A stretch of DNA of 64,000 bases, taken from the NCBI RefSeq assembly GCF_045679555.1, contig NC_092093.1, positions 59,987,566-60,051,565 of the forward strand, read 5' to 3'. Numbering within the stretch: the first letter of the stretch is position 1; each line of letters begins with the position of its first letter. Positions 28,862-42,692 of this stretch are shown here, one piece after another. The position numbers were made by a program, and so were the translations under genes. This stretch comes from Salvelinus alpinus (taxonomy: Eukaryota > Chordata > Actinopteri > Salmoniformes > Salmonidae). The notes under the pieces were generated by a model. The model ran no database searches. It was not told the origin of the DNA and saw only the letters and a list, made by a program, of their open reading frames with translations.

Positions 28862-31800
28862 ATGAGTGATGAACACTACTACCTAGAACTTTGTGATAAT
28901 CCTGTGCAATTTGAAAATGCCTCAAGCGTCAACAATGTGTTTTTTGACGAAGCAAACAAACAGGTACATTAACGTTACTAACGTTAGCTGCCAAGGCTAG
29001 CTAGAAGGATATGCTCAGCTATGGTGGTTACTCCAGATACAGCTAGCTAGATGTTAGCGCGATTATAGCTAGCTAAATAAATCATATTTTGTCTGGATTT
29101 TACATTCAGCTAGGTACTTCAGTGTGCTGGTTTATGTGAACGCAAGTACATATAACTAGCTATGATGAGGGTGGCTGTCAAACTGTTGATTCCCATGTCG
29201 CAGCATGGTGAAGGTCCTAAAGTGTAGCCATACAGTATGGCTAATTAATATGGTAGGTATTAAGGATGTAGACGAATTAGTGAACTTCAGTCAACATTTA
29301 ACGCATGTCTCTGGCAGTACATTCACCAGCTAAACAAGGCAGATTTAGATGAGCAGTAACCCTCATAACCCTCATATTGCTTCAGGCAGAAGTTACACTA
29401 TCCTCCTAATGTAATGTATACCAGGCTCCAAATCCTTTTATATATTGATTGTTCTCTATTTACCCTGTTTGCTCCTTCAGGTGTTTGCAGTGCGTTCGGG
29501 GGGTGCCACTGGGGTTGTGGTTAAAGGACCAGAGGACAAAAGCTCAGTTGCCTTCAGGTAACGAGACGATGCATATATTGCGACGATGATGATCATAAGC
29601 TTGGATAATGGTCTCTAATGCAGTATATACATTTTCTTCACAGAATGGATGACAAAGGAGAGGTGAAGTGCATCAAGTTTTCGATCGGAAATAAGATTTT
29701 GGCAGTTCAGAGAACACCAAAATCTGTGGTAAGCATTACAGCAATCATTCTCAACTCAATGGTATTCAATTATTGTGTTTTCTATCCACGCTGATGGCCT
29801 GACCAAAAGCCTCAGGTTTTTTTTCTCGTAGGATTTCATAAACTTCATACCGGATTATCCACACTTGGAATTCTCACAGGAATGTAAGGTATGCAAGCAT
29901 ATCCAGTGTCAAATGTTTGAAGTTCAAAATAACTGTTAATTTCTTCATGTTGTAACTAAGCATGAGTCAATCTTCTATAGGTGTGATTTGTTTTATGTTC
30001 TCCTTTTTGATTGACAGATGAAGAATGCCAGTATTTTGGGCTTCTGTTGGACTAACTGGAATGAAATCGTTTTCATCACTGACCAGGGAATTGAGTTCTA
30101 CCAGGTAACTATGTTTCACATTAATCACATTTCTTGTGATATGTAATAAAGCCAGTCGTTTTTGTGATTTAGGATAGGAATGCACTACCAGGAAAGTTGC
30201 ACACTCCTAGATTTGTTTCATAGGTTATTGGATCGCAGCACTATCAATTGAGTTTGCCCTGTATTACTCTTTCTTATACTAAAACATTGTCGCATGACAC
30301 TTACGTGACTCAACTCAATTCAAACTACAACCACTAGATGTCTTAATGTACCACTGACTGAGAAATAAAGTTGTCAGATTTTGCAGTACTGCACAGTATT
30401 AGGTTGATTGGTAACGTTACCTCTTTATACTGGAATACGAAAAGAGGAAGACTGCAATCTGTTAGGCTCAAAATGTTCTACAAAAAGGTGTCTTGTGCCA
30501 GTTTTTCATTTGAGTTGAAGTTGTCAATGAGATGCTCTCTGTGTTTAGGTGCTTCCTGACAAGCGTAGCCTGAAGCTGCTGAAGAGTCAGAGCATCAATG
30601 TGAACTGGTACATGTACTGTCCTGAGACAGCAGTCATTCTACTCTCTACCACCTTCCAGGGCAATGTGCTGCAGCCGTTTGCCTTCAAAGTAAGTGTTCA
30701 CAACTGATGTCCACCTGCTGATACAGTAAGACACGATATATACCACCAAAAGCTAATGTTCATGTTTGAGCAAGCATTAGCATCCTAAAGTCGCTGGAAA
30801 TATAATCATCAAACCTATTGTTGTTTTTTTTGTCCCACCAGAGTGGAACCATGTCTAAAATGTCCAAGTTTGAGATCGAGCTTCCGGTGGTTCCCAAGCC
30901 AGCCAAGCTCAATCTGTCAGAGAGGGACATTGCTGTGGCCAACATGTGAGTTTGTAACTGTTTTGAATTGATATTTCACATTTTGGCTCGATATTCAAGT
31001 AACAATTTCAAACAAAAAGCAAAAGCCCTTTGGGCTGTAGGAAGCAGTATGAACGCTGAATGAGTTGTTCACTTTGTTTCTAATGGTAGTTACGGTCAGC
31101 TGTATGTAATGTATCTGAAGCATCACTCCAGAACTACCGACAGTCCCTGTGCTGAGGTGGTCCTCTATCAGCTACCCAGGTACATCTTATTTAGCATATT
31201 CCTAATGGGCATTCCTCTAAACATGCTGAAATTCCTCCTAATTTAACATGGTCATGCAGCAATCATATCGTCCTTATATTCAGAGTTTCTTGTGTAACTA
31301 GAGAAACAAGGACTAGCTAGAGTAAGAAGCTACTCATAGACATTTACTGGATCAATCTTGAAATGAAATATCCATGGTGTAATTTATACATAGGGAATAC
31401 CTGAAGGGCTAAATTGGTAAATTATGTCTGGCCTAACGACATGTTGTTCCCAGGGAGGGATCCTGTAAGAAGACCAACGTGTTAAAACTCAACACCACAG
31501 GGAAGTTTGCCCTCAACGTGGTGGATAACCTGGTGGTAGTGCATCATCAGAGCACTCAGGTGAGTTCTTTTGGCAAGAAATGACAATTGGAGCCTTTTGA
31601 GCCGGGTTCTCACCAAAGAATGTAAGAGGGGTGCTGTGCCACTATGTTTATGTATGTATGTTTTTCTGGATTCCAGAAAAATACTTTTTACAGGTGTTCA
31701 TAAATGCTAAATCTCTTGAGTCCAAAGGGGGACCACCTTGTTTAAAAAAATCAAGGCAGATCCCTGCTTGAGGTTAGACAGGCAAACTACTACTACGGTT

Positions 31801-34800
31801 GTGTTGTTTCATATCCAGGGTCTAAACCCATTAAGTCTGGCATGATGTAGATAATGTCTTATTTCAGACCTCCATCATATTTGACATCAAGCTGCGGGAG
31901 CCCGACTGTGCCCTGAACGTCCACCAGCCTGTGCTGCCTCCTCGCTCCATACACCCCTACAGGATTCCCCTCACAGGTATAGGCTACTTGGATTTACTCT
32001 ATGCATGTACACTCATTGGCCAGTTTATTAGATACACCCATCTAGTACTGGATCTGATACCCTTGTGTGTTCAGAGCAGCCTGATTTCTTTGGGGCATGG
32101 AAACGTTGCTCAATTGGTCTCAAGAGACCTAACGTGTGCCAGGAAAACATTCCCCACACCATTACACCATCAGCCTGTACTGTTGACACCAGACAGCATG
32201 GGGCCATGGACTCATGCTGCTTACGCCAATTCCTGACTGCCATGACGCAACAGGATCCAGGATTCATCAGACCAGGCAATGTTTTTCCACTCCTCAATTG
32301 TCCAGTGTTGGTATTCGCCTGCCCACTGGAGCCTCTTTTTTTTGTTTTTAGCTGATAGGAGTGTAACCCGGTGTGGTCGTCTGCTGCAATAGCCCATCCG
32401 TGACAAGGACTGACGAGTTGTGCGTTCTGAGATGCCGTTCTGCACACCACTGTTGTACTGCGCTGTTATTTGCCTGTTTGTGGCCCGCCTGTTAGCGTGC
32501 ACGATTCATTCTCCTTCCACCTCTCAACTAGCTGTGTTTTCACGTACAGGACTGCCACTGACTGGTGCGACAAATAAAAAGCATCCTTTCTCGGTAAAAC
32601 CTAGACACTGTCGTGTGTGAAAAGTCTAGGACGCCGGCCGTTTCTGAACCGGTCGCTTAGGTCACTGGTTTTGCCCACTGGAATGTTCAATCGAACAGTA
32701 ACTGGATGCCTTTCTGCCTGCTTTATATAGCAAGCCACGGCCACGTGACTCATCATTCCCGTGAAGTGAGTGGTGGTGTTATAACTGGCCACTGAGTGTG
32801 TATGGACAGGCCAGACTTTACCAACTGCTTGGCTGTTTTGGTCACTGACTGGCTGACTGTATGTGTGTCTTTGCCTGTCTGCCTGTCAGTCACTCCAGTT
32901 GTAATTGTGTCACTCTCTTGTGTGACAGACAGAGGTGTCTCTTTCTACCCATGTGTCATTCTGTCTGTCTGAGACATGACATAACCTTCTGTCACTTGTG
33001 GTGGCATATTTCTGCTTTACCAAATGAGGAGAGTTACAAACTACACACCAGTCAGAGTAACACTTAAACTACATCTTTAATAATAATAAGCAATAGCATT
33101 TGACTTTCAACAATTCACTATTTCTAAAGAACCGTTGAGAAGTACCAACAGAAAAGTACAAAGATCTTTTATAGCCAAGATACACCCCTCTCAACTTACA
33201 TGACGAATCACAGATCTTAGGAACTGTTCACAAAGAAAGAATTTTCTTGAGAAAGGAGTATCCCTTAGCCAGATAACATTCGCTATTAATTATCGTTGAG
33301 TTTGGTCCCTCAGACGAGGCTCTAATCTCGTTCCTGGTACTTCATAATACAAAAACACCAACTCATCCAATGGCATATATAAATTATCAACTCTAGATAC
33401 TCCCATCTCATGTAAACCCCCTCTTGACCCCACTCCTGGACAAGCTCACTGAGGGGAGTGAGCCTCTAGGTCATGCACTATCCCAGGATAAGTGTAAGAT
33501 CAGAGAGGACATACAATGTTTCCAGACACTGCCATACACCTCCCCCCAATGGGAAACGGAGGGAGTGACTGGCGCACAGACATTGTGGAGACAAGTAATT
33601 GGTTCCCCATTAATCACGCCATCCCTTCACATGGTTTAAGAATAGGTAAAGACACATTCACATATGAAGACAATGTTCCATTATGTCCTCTTCCCTTTCT
33701 GATATTCTGCATAGCACCAGGGACATGTGAAAGACAAGCCTGACCTCTCCCCTCTCTGGGCCCCAAGTGACTGAGCCCCAGCTTAGGGAAAAGTGCAACT
33801 GCCAACACTATAGTCCAAAAGGATATATTCTAATGACAAGTATCTCACATAAGCATATTATGCAAATAAAACATCTTAATTATCTATGTTACCCAACTAA
33901 TTCTGATTCATCTGCCACACACTTCACTCCCATCTGTCGCTTTTAGAATACTCTCTTTCCCTCCCTTCCTTATGTCTCTTAAAGCCCTGACAGAAACTAA
34001 CTTCACTTCTCCATAGGTCCTTCTGCTGTACCCAGCCAGCCTCCAGTGCCTTGTGAGCTCTGTATCCTTTATGAAACGCAAGTCGCTAGATGAGCTGCGG
34101 CGGGCACTTGTCAATGACAATTGGAACAGCTAGCAGGGAAATGGTAGGTGGTGGTATTACTGATGATCATGGATGCTTCCCTTGACCTTCAGACTCCTCA
34201 TCTTGGAGCGTCTTTCAACCCGACATCATCATCAGTGCAAGCGAAGGTGAGTGAGAACACCCACACATCTAACCATAGACGGCTATGTCCCGGCTTACTG
34301 TCTGTTATCTGGACCAGAAACATCTAACCATAGACGGCTATGTCCCGGCTTACTGTCTGTTATCTGTACCAGAAACAACCACTAACCCCTATTCACTGTA
34401 GATCAGATGGGTGCATAGTAACCAACGTGGTAGTAGAGCCGCCACCTCCTCTTCTAGGCTATGTAGTTACCATATTACTTTCACTTATCCACATTTCTCA
34501 TCTACATTTTGTTTTGGATGGTGCTCATGTTCTTGCATGGTTTCAGGGTGTCTGTCCTGTTCTGTGTGTTCCCCCTCTGTTTCAGGGTGTCTGACCTGTT
34601 CTGTGTGTACCCCCTGTTTCAGGATATCAGTGGTATCTGCAGGTGAAGCTGCCGCCCACCGTCAACCTCCTGCAGGACAAGGGCAAGCTGATCGACTTCC
34701 TCCTGCGCAGACGAGACTGCAAGATGGTCATCCTGTCCGTGTGCTCACAAAGTAAGACTGCCTTGTGAAACAGATAGGGGAGACTGTGTTCGTCGCTGAA

Positions 34801-37800
34801 GGAAGCACACTAAAATAACAAGGTTGTAGAATAGACGATTAGAGAAGCCTGAACCATAGTGAACATAGGCAGTGTTCACTCAAGGCCTCTCTCTCTGTGT
34901 GTTTCAGTGCTCAACGGGGAAGACAAGGGGAGCTTACCAGTGGTGGCCACAGTGTTCGACAAACTCAACCAAGTCTTCAAAGAGTACCTGGAGGCAGAGC
35001 AGACCTACACTGTGGTGAGTACTGCCTACTAGGGTCAGGACCATACCAGTATCGAGGAAACAAAACAAACACTTTAGGACTTCTTTAGGAAAACAGCGAC
35101 TTCTTTAGGAAAACAGCCCTAATGTTGGAAACAAAGTCAAGTGACACAAGTGAAAAGTTATTTAGGACAGTAGTGGTGTCTTACTAGTAGATCCATCTAA
35201 CCATTTTGATCTTGTAACTTGAATAACAAAAAGGATGAAGAGGATATAATCAACTGAATAGATTTGAGTTGTCCATATTACGGATTATCAGGACAGTAGC
35301 CCATACACTGTCTGTTGCAGTTACTTGACTTTGTTGTTACTAGGGCTGTTACAGTGACCCTATTATCGCCACACCGGCAGTCAAATTCCATGTGACTAAG
35401 TTTAGTCACGGTAATTAGGCTTCTCCAAGCTCTGCTGCTGATGGTCATTAGTAGCCTACCAAACTTGCTAACTGTCTGGTACTCAGCACTCTATTGTCCC
35501 TCTAATCACTCTGATCGAAAATCTAATCAAACACTTCATGAGAGCCCATGAGCTTATGTTGCACAACATTTCTATAGGCTATGCAATTACAGAAGAAAAC
35601 AGAGTGATGGGATCCTCCTCTTTTTAAGAGGCCATCAGCTTTCTATAGGCTAGACCTAGTATATTTATTTCTCAACTTTCCTAATATTAAGCACATTGCT
35701 TCTCTTTACAACAGGAGTATAGCCTACCTGGCTGGTATGAAAATGAACCACAGGAAAAGCGACCTCCATTTGTTATTTAAGTGCATAGATTTTTGCATAG
35801 ATTTTTTTCCACTGCCCCTGTTAGGAGACAGGTGCATGATAATGGTCCATTCTAAATCAAAACAAATTTAAAACATATATATTATTTAGTATATGTAAAG
35901 ATGAGATTAAATCAAGAATAGTCTGATTGGTGACAATATTAGCATATAACTTGTGAATTATATATTATCACTTGTGAATGATTCCCAGCGTTAGGCAAGA
36001 AACAAAGCTTTCCCCCCCCCCAACTTTTTCTAATCATAGTCGGACACCTCATGTAGCCTAGCCCATAGGCCTATATGTTTTGATAAGGTTGATAAACTAA
36101 AGTGGCAAAATAACATCTTAAAATTAAGCACATTTGATCCTCTTTTACAAGGGCTGTAGAGCTTAACTGGCATATATAAGCATCGTGTGAGTTTCAAGTT
36201 TGGGGAAGATAGTTTTCCCCATAAAAATGTACCTTTATAATTAAAGCATTACATGCATAATCGCATTTGCGGTCACTTTTGATAATGGTGTTTTCCCGCT
36301 AATGGAACATTCGCGCTTATACCCTACTGCCGTGTACGCATTTCTGCGCTTATAATGTGAAGAAATAGCCTAATAGTTTATTAAATTTTAAGCTAAATGT
36401 TCTAATCTGTTACGTGAGCCACATTGCGTAAAAAAGGTTTTTGATACTAGTGGTTGTATTAATTTGGGATCTATTGCATCCCACAACTGTTCCAGACTAT
36501 GTTTGGAATATTTATTTCTCGCACAGAATATAATAGGTCAACTTTTGTACTATGGGAGATAGTAGATTGACATAGGCTAGTGCTTTTGCTGTTCATTAGG
36601 CCTACTCATCTTGTTGGCTGACGAAAAGTAAATGCGGACATTTCTTCCAATATCTTAAATATGCACCTCGGAATTGGATAATGACGCGCACAGTTGCGTC
36701 CCCAAAGCGTCTGTCTTCACTTTTAGCCTGTGAGAAAGACCCGATCACATGATGGAGAGCCATGTGAGTGAGAGGTGCTTTAGAGCCCGCAGCACTCCGG
36801 GAGAAGGGAATTATAATTATTATATTTACCCCAAGGGCACAACGGCCACTGGCTGCAAAAGGCATGGATTTTTTTTAGGGGTCATTACGGACACACAAAG
36901 GGGATGCCGCCGGGAAATTCACGGCATTATCAAGTGCATGTCAAATTGTGAATGAGAGACTGATGAAGTGTGTACAGCCTGCGCAAAAAAAACAAAGCAG
37001 AGCTCATGCCTTTTCAAGGGACTTTTTTTCAAATCATCATTAGTCGTATCATGCAGCTTTACAATGTATTAAAAATCAAAACATATAGCCCAACGTTTGT
37101 AGAACAACTAAAGTTACATTAATAACTCTAAATTTAGCATATAGGAGTACGTGTTTCCTTGTTAACCGCTCAACACAGAATATTCGCATGTGCTCACTCA
37201 AATAATTTGGAGAAAATATCCTTTCTATTTTATTCAGCTTTGTTCAATTGTATTCTTCATACTATAAAATAATGCCACAGAATATAAGCAAATCTTGTCT
37301 ACTAAATGAACTAGTGTAGCCCACAGCCATATGACTTAGCCAGATTTAAGGACAACTCAGAGTATGCTGTTCTGTTCTTCTGAAATAGACTACATTTTCT
37401 TCATATGTTTTAGACCTGTCTAAAATAAATACAATTTATTCTGAATGTGTAGGCAATATTACATGGATTTATGTTACAACGGTCTGCATCAGTGGCTTGT
37501 AGGCTACGTGTGGGAGCCAGGAGATACTAAATCTGATAATTACCATGAGACCAGAGTTATTGGCTTGATAATCATAGGCTAACAAAATGTTGTGACCGCC
37601 ACAGCCCTAGTTGTTACCTGTTGATCTCTTTCAGGCTATGGAGTCTGGTCCCAGCCGAGGCAGCGCTGCTCGGGAGAGGCCTGTCCGGACGCAGGCGGTT
37701 ATCGACCAGTCCGACATGTACACACACGTCCTGTCCTCCTTCACAGAGAAAAAGGTGACGCAACCTCCTTCCTGTGATCCCATTTCTCACCAGCTAACTG

Positions 37801-40319
37801 TTTGTTGGAAGTGAAAGGTACAAGGCTACTGTAGTGCTGGTGCCTTATTTGAATTGAAAGTTATTTTTTCTCAATTGCCTGTTAGATGACTGAACATTAT
37901 ATTGTTTCACCCCTCCAACAGGACGTATCTCACAAATTCATCATTGCTGTGCTGATGGAGTACATCCGCTCACTCAACCAGGTCCAGATCACTGTGCAGG
38001 TAGGTACTCATTGCAGAAAAGTATTTTCGTGAGGCTCTATAAGAACAGAGTTTTGTGTTGTTTTATCATAATGGTGGGATGACACTGTTTCATCTTGTAA
38101 CATGTTGTCAGTGCTACATTAGTATGCTTTGTGTTCCTGTAGATTCTGCATATTTATTGTCCCATATTGTCATCAAATTACTTTCAATTGGGATCCGTGA
38201 TGTTGAGTTGTCTGAAATATAAGGTCCACTTTCCTCTCCTCTGTTTCTCCTCCAGCATTACCTGTATGAGCTGGTCATTAAGACGTTGGTTCATCACAGC
38301 CTCTTCTACATGCTTCATCAGTTCCTCCAGTACCACGTCCTCAGTGACTCTAAACCTCTGGTGAGTCCTCAATTACTATAAACAAAGCGCAACTATTTCA
38401 TGGTAGTTTGATCCTGTAGGTTTTGTGTATTCAGAGGAGTTGGGGGTAAAGTTTAATACAAAGGGCTAGCAGGCTGTTACTTCTAAAGATGCAATGCTTC
38501 AGAAAATATCTAGGTCAAATACTTATCTTCAGCTGCACGTCATAAGATTTGCCTGTTCCAATGGAAACAATATAAAATCCTTTTGACATATGCGTTTTAC
38601 CCCGGTCTTTGAAAGTTAATTCCTATGTAATATTTAATCCAACATAATGCGTGGGAACCTTCTTCCTGTGATCCCATTTCTCACCAGCTAACTGTTTGTT
38701 TGGAAGTAAAAGGCACCAGGCTACTGTAGCGCTGGTTGATTATTTACTCTCTGTTACATTGGTTGAGCAGACCTTGGATCAGTTCTACTGTATGATCTTT
38801 ATTTTGATTGGTTGTGAAATTAACATCTGTAGTGTCTGTATTGTCTTAAGGCCTGTTTGCTGCTGTCTCTAGAAGGCACTTACCCCGCTGCACACCAGCT
38901 CTCCCTGGACATGTTAAAGGTATGATGCACACACACACTAAAATGCACGCGTCACACACACATGCAGACTATTTTAAACAGCTATCGGTTATCACACAGG
39001 ACATCCCCAAAGTCCTTTGTAGAATTGGTTGTTTTTCCAGAGAATCCTGTCAACTAATTATAGAAAGAAAGGAGCCTTCATGTGAGCCTTCATGGCTAAC
39101 TTATAACAATAAATCCTGGTACTCATATAGACATGTTTAACATGCTGATCTGTAACGTCCTACATCTATCTGTGTGTGTGACAGAGACTGTCCACGGCCA
39201 ATGATGAGATCGTGGAAGTACTCCTGTCCAAACAGCAGGTGCTGGGTGCTCTGCGCTTCATCCGCAGCGTGGGAGGCAACGACAACATCTCCGCTCGCAA
39301 GTTCCTGGACGCGGCGCTCCAGACGGCCGACCAGATGCTCTTCTACACCATCTTCCGGTTCTTTGAGCAGAGGAACCTGCGCCTGAGAGGCAGCCCCAGC
39401 TTCAACCCAGGTGAGGTGACACCTCTACACTAGGACTTCAGCTGAAATGGCTCCCTATTCCCTATGTAGTGTGCTACTTATCACCATGGAGATCACTTAC
39501 TCAAGAGCCACATTGTCTTAGGTCTGGTGGCTTGACCAATAGCGTAACTTGTCTGCACCGATAGGTGGAAGGAATGGCTCTGCGTAGGGTGACACTAAAT
39601 TCCTGAATTTCCATGGCTCTGGTCAAACTAACTCCTTTGTAATGACCGTAGAAAGAATTCACACATTGACTCTAGAATGTTGTAGAAATGTTGATAACGC
39701 CATAGTTTTCAATAATGAATGAGTAACCTCTGTGTGATTTTTCTATTAGATTACCTTGACCCAAATAATAACTCTATTAAGCCAGGAACAACAGGCATAT
39801 GCTGAAAGGTGCTGAAGCAGTTTATTTGGCTTCGCCTGCTGTTGTGTGCTCCTATTGCTTTTTTATTCATATGAATACATTTATCCTAGTTGCATGGTTT
39901 CTTTGAAACGTAGGAGAGTATCAATGATTGTGAACCTGTTTCCTATAGGTTTCAGGTTTTGATAGACGCCAACATTATCAACGCAAACTGAAATCCATGA
40001 CAGAGCAAAGCATAGACCTGTCTAAATATCCAATAAAAAATAAATTTTAAAAAGTATAAATTAATAAGGACCCAATCGGTACCAATGCTAAAAACACAAC
40101 CAACATGTGGGTAATAAGTAAAACTTGGAATAAATAACAAATTATTGAATGAACTGCTAATAAATCACTTCCCACCCAACTGCCACTGGTGTGTATTGAC
40201 TGACCTTTGACCCAATACTCTGTTTTGATTGGCCTTTAGGTGAGCACTGTGAGGAACACGTGGTATACTTCAAGCAAGTTTTCGGGGAGCAAGCACTCAT
40301 GAAGCAAGCAACAGTTTGA
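28862..40319 (+). CDS. rmc1: Regulator of MON1-CCZ1 complex (RMC1/C18orf8/MIC1), complete
   Basis: RMC1 is the third subunit of the metazoan MON1-CCZ1 exchange factor, which activates Rab7 on late endosomes and autophagosomes. Twenty coding exons: 28862-28963, 29481-29557, 29644-29728, 29832-29888, 30018-30104, 30549-30689, 30842-30945, 31090-31179, 31454-31559, 31868-31976, 34017-34061, 34193-34246, 34623-34751, 34908-35014, 37635-37754, 37922-37999, 38256-38360, 38851-38919, 39185-39410, 40240-40319. Every junction is GT-AG and in phase, giving 656 residues against 657 in human. The N-terminal half is beta-propeller-like (QVFAVRSGGATGVVVKG, ASILGFCWTNWNEIVFITD). The C-terminal Mic1 domain includes ITVQ|HYLYELVIKTLV and ISARKFLDAA. 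Introns hold a Tc1 element (intron 10) and a hAT element (intron 14). It follows riok3 as in human. No defect was seen. Confidence 0.97.
32010..32800 (-). mobile_element. Internally deleted Tc1-like transposon in rmc1 intron 10
   Basis: The left end CACTCATTGGCCAGTTTATT follows TA at 32008-32009. The right end, reversed, reads CACACTCAGTGGCCAGTTAT and is followed by TA at 32801-32802. The minus strand carries middle and C-terminal transposase pieces (RRATNRQITAQYNSGVQNGI, then WSDESWILLRHG). At about 790 bp it is roughly half the full length and is inactive. Confidence 0.85.
33060..34016. other. Rest of rmc1 intron 10
   Basis: No exon or recognised element is visible. 33065-33900 has the look of a foreign insert (TCTTTAATAATAATAAGC at the left, mixed sequence with short frames only), possibly a solo LTR or degenerate repeat. 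I could not find matching ends. Confidence 0.3.
34266..34375. repeat. 55-bp tandem duplication in rmc1 intron 12
   Basis: Two adjacent 55-bp copies starting CATCTAACCATAGACGGCTA differ at one base (CTGGACC against CTGTACC). Confidence 0.9.
34541..34622 (+). repeat. Tandem copies of the 3' splice-site region before rmc1 exon 13
   Basis: TTTCAGG occurs at 34541, 34580 and 34617. The first two are followed by nearly the same GTGTCTGxCCTGTTCTGTGTG stretch. The last one is the real acceptor of exon 13 by reading frame. Confidence 0.8.
35341..37609. mobile_element. hAT transposon with perfect 8-bp target-site duplication
   Basis: The element starts TAGGGCTGT and ends ACAGCCCTA. It is flanked on both sides by GTTGTTAC (35333-35340 and 37610-37617), an exact 8-bp duplication as expected for hAT elements. 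At 2269 bp it has no transposase-sized open frame, so it is non-autonomous or decayed. It fills most of rmc1 intron 14, ending 25 bases before exon 15. Confidence 0.93.
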
Positions 40320-40382
40320 GCTGTGACATTTCATCTTATCCCACAGCCCGTTTAACTTATTGTAAATTGTTGAAATCATGCT

Positions 40383-40388
40383 AATAAA
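40383..40388 (+). terminator. rmc1 polyadenylation signal
   Basis: AATAAA lies 64 bases after the rmc1 stop codon, so the 3' untranslated region is very short. Confidence 0.7.
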
Positions 40389-40467
40389 GTCATTTGTACA
40401 TACTCTAACAATCAATTTTGTATTAAATGTCATGCTTTATTCTGCTTGACAAAATATCCTTCTGACT

Positions 40468-40560
40468 AGCCCTGGGTCATGTTCATTAGGGCACGCAACG
40501 GAAAACGAAAAGGAGTGTTTCTTATTGGACAAGTCAAGGTAGTCCCTCTGCCTAATCAAC
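40468..40560. repeat. Dispersed salmonid repeat, second copy
   Basis: The sequence CTGGGTCATGTTCATTAGGG followed by CACGCAACGGAAAACG matches the copy at 1908-2056. It lies between the 3' ends of rmc1 and egfr. Confidence 0.6.
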
Positions 40561-42692
40561 ACAAACTTCGCTTATGGTTTGAAAAATGATCATGTCAGCT
40601 TCTATTACAGACGGAAAACCTGATAAATAACCCATACAGTGTAGATTAAACTTTATTTTACAGCATCGTAGCATCTAGGACATAGTGGAACGGTGTCATT
40701 TTTTTATGTGTGAAGTGCACAATTGAAAGTGATCTCCTAAACACAATACTACTAGATACAGTATACAAACACAGGAAGAATGTCATGGTAACGTGTCAAA
40801 CACTTTTGGCTCAAAGAGAGTGTAGTAGTCTCACAATTACCAACTGCTTGATTGAGTTGAATTGCCAACTTTCTTCTACTTGCATGCATTAGACTTCTAA
40901 CCACTATCATACACAATCACAAAAACAGGGCATGAGCCGCCTCTGTTATTGGTTCAAAAAAGGCAATGGACAGAGTCACGGTGAAGGGATTTCCAGGAAA
41001 TGCTCATTTACGTACAAGTATCTAACCTAACATTGCTTAAGACTAACTTCTAGTGAAATACATTTGAATTGGTATTGTACCTTCATACCATATGAACAGA
41101 AAGTGAATTTGCATGTGGATGTGCAATTCAGAGATCGACAGAATCATAGGTTGTTAAAACAACCACCAATGTATCACATTTTGGTTTTGTTAGTCATTAA
41201 GGAATTTCACAAACAATGTGACTACATCTATTGTTAACAAGAGCGAAGAGTCTATGACACACTTGACGTCCTCAACTAGACCCTTACAATGAACAATGCT
41301 TTATGTATTGTAAACATTTCTAGCATTTGTACATTTTTAGGGTTCAATGTTCCCTTTCAAACAACCTGCATAAGTAATATTTTTCCTCAAATGATGTATC
41401 TTCATTGCCAGTGAGCTATTGTGAATCTAAAACCAGCACTTAACATACTTTAGTTCACAGTAGTAGGTTTTATCCATTATTGACAATGATGGAAGTAAAC
41501 TAGTGCACATTCAAAAGTACATATACATTATTTAACACCTATTCAACGCTATTTTAAGTGGAGAATACGTTGACAATGATTTGTGCTTAAAATCTGGAAA
41601 GGGCATTTTACTAGGTCACTATGTGCAAACATTTAATTACATTTAATTACATTGCTCTTTTGAATATCTGACCCAATTATTGCAAGTCCAAGAATGACAG
41701 TGAAAATTGAATTGTCAGCCCAGGCTTGTGACTGACCCCAACATTTCAATAGTAATAAACAGGTATAGACAACAATTTAAATTCAGCTTAAACGTCTGCA
41801 ACAATACCATACACTGTTTGGTGAGCTTCTTTCCCCATCAGCCTCAGTATCTAAGGAAAGTAAAGAGAACACTGATGGTAGCAGAATATAACCTCTAGAT
41901 ACAGCATCAACACCTTAACCCGAAAGAGATTCAATATGTTAACATTGGCTGTACATTTGTGTAGTTATGGTACTTTATAGTATATATTTGTACTCTTCCA
42001 GTGAAGTACCTGTTCAGTATTGTATTACTTTATATTGTCACCACGGCAATGACGATTCTCATCAGAAAACAAAGTTACTATCACATATGTTGGGCTCTAT
42101 TCAATCTGCATCGCTGGAGTTCAGCGTTTATTGGGTGATTTGACATTTTAACGGCAATGTCCCCTGCATTCACAGTAAACACTGCAGATGTCAGCTTGAT
42201 TTGAAATGACCTTTACATTTCTATTCCGCAATCAGTAACGCTTCAGCGATCCAGATTGAATTGAGCCCTAAACGTATGTCTTTATGGTTACTACGGCCTA
42301 ATTTAAATGATTAATACTAGTAAGAGGTAAGTCTTATCTTTCCAAGACAGCGTGAAACCCAAATAACCTAGAATAAATAGTTATTTACTGTCTTGTGGGT
42401 CTTGTGCGATACGCATTGATCTACACAATCTGTACATCTGTGTCATTTTCTAAAAGCCTTTGGATTGACCCTGTTAGTTACCGGTAGCTTGTTACACCAA
42501 ATTGAGTCTTGGCATTCAAGTGTGTACAACCAGAGAACAGAGCTGTAAAGAATGATGTCCACAATACAATGTAAGCACACGGTCCATCAGTGTCCAGCCT
42601 TAGCGGTCTGTGTCTACTCCGTCCTCTTCACATTTCATGGCAAGACAAATAAAAATAAAAACTGTTCCACACACTCGACCCGGACTGTAAAA
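40561..42692. other. Intergenic stretch or long egfr 3' untranslated region
   Basis: No coding sequence is supported. It is AT-rich, largely free of the repeats that crowd the rest of the window, and it lies between convergent genes. TTTATT near 40650 would be an AATAAA on the minus strand. This may therefore be a long alternative egfr 3' untranslated region of about 2.3 kb. Confidence 0.45.

Noticed and set aside
33060-33900. Possible solo LTR in rmc1 intron 10
   Set aside because: I could not find TG/CA ends with a target duplication, so it stays unclassified.
36602-36955. Frames of 68-87 codons inside the hAT element
   Set aside because: Too short and without dimerisation or catalytic motifs of a hAT transposase.
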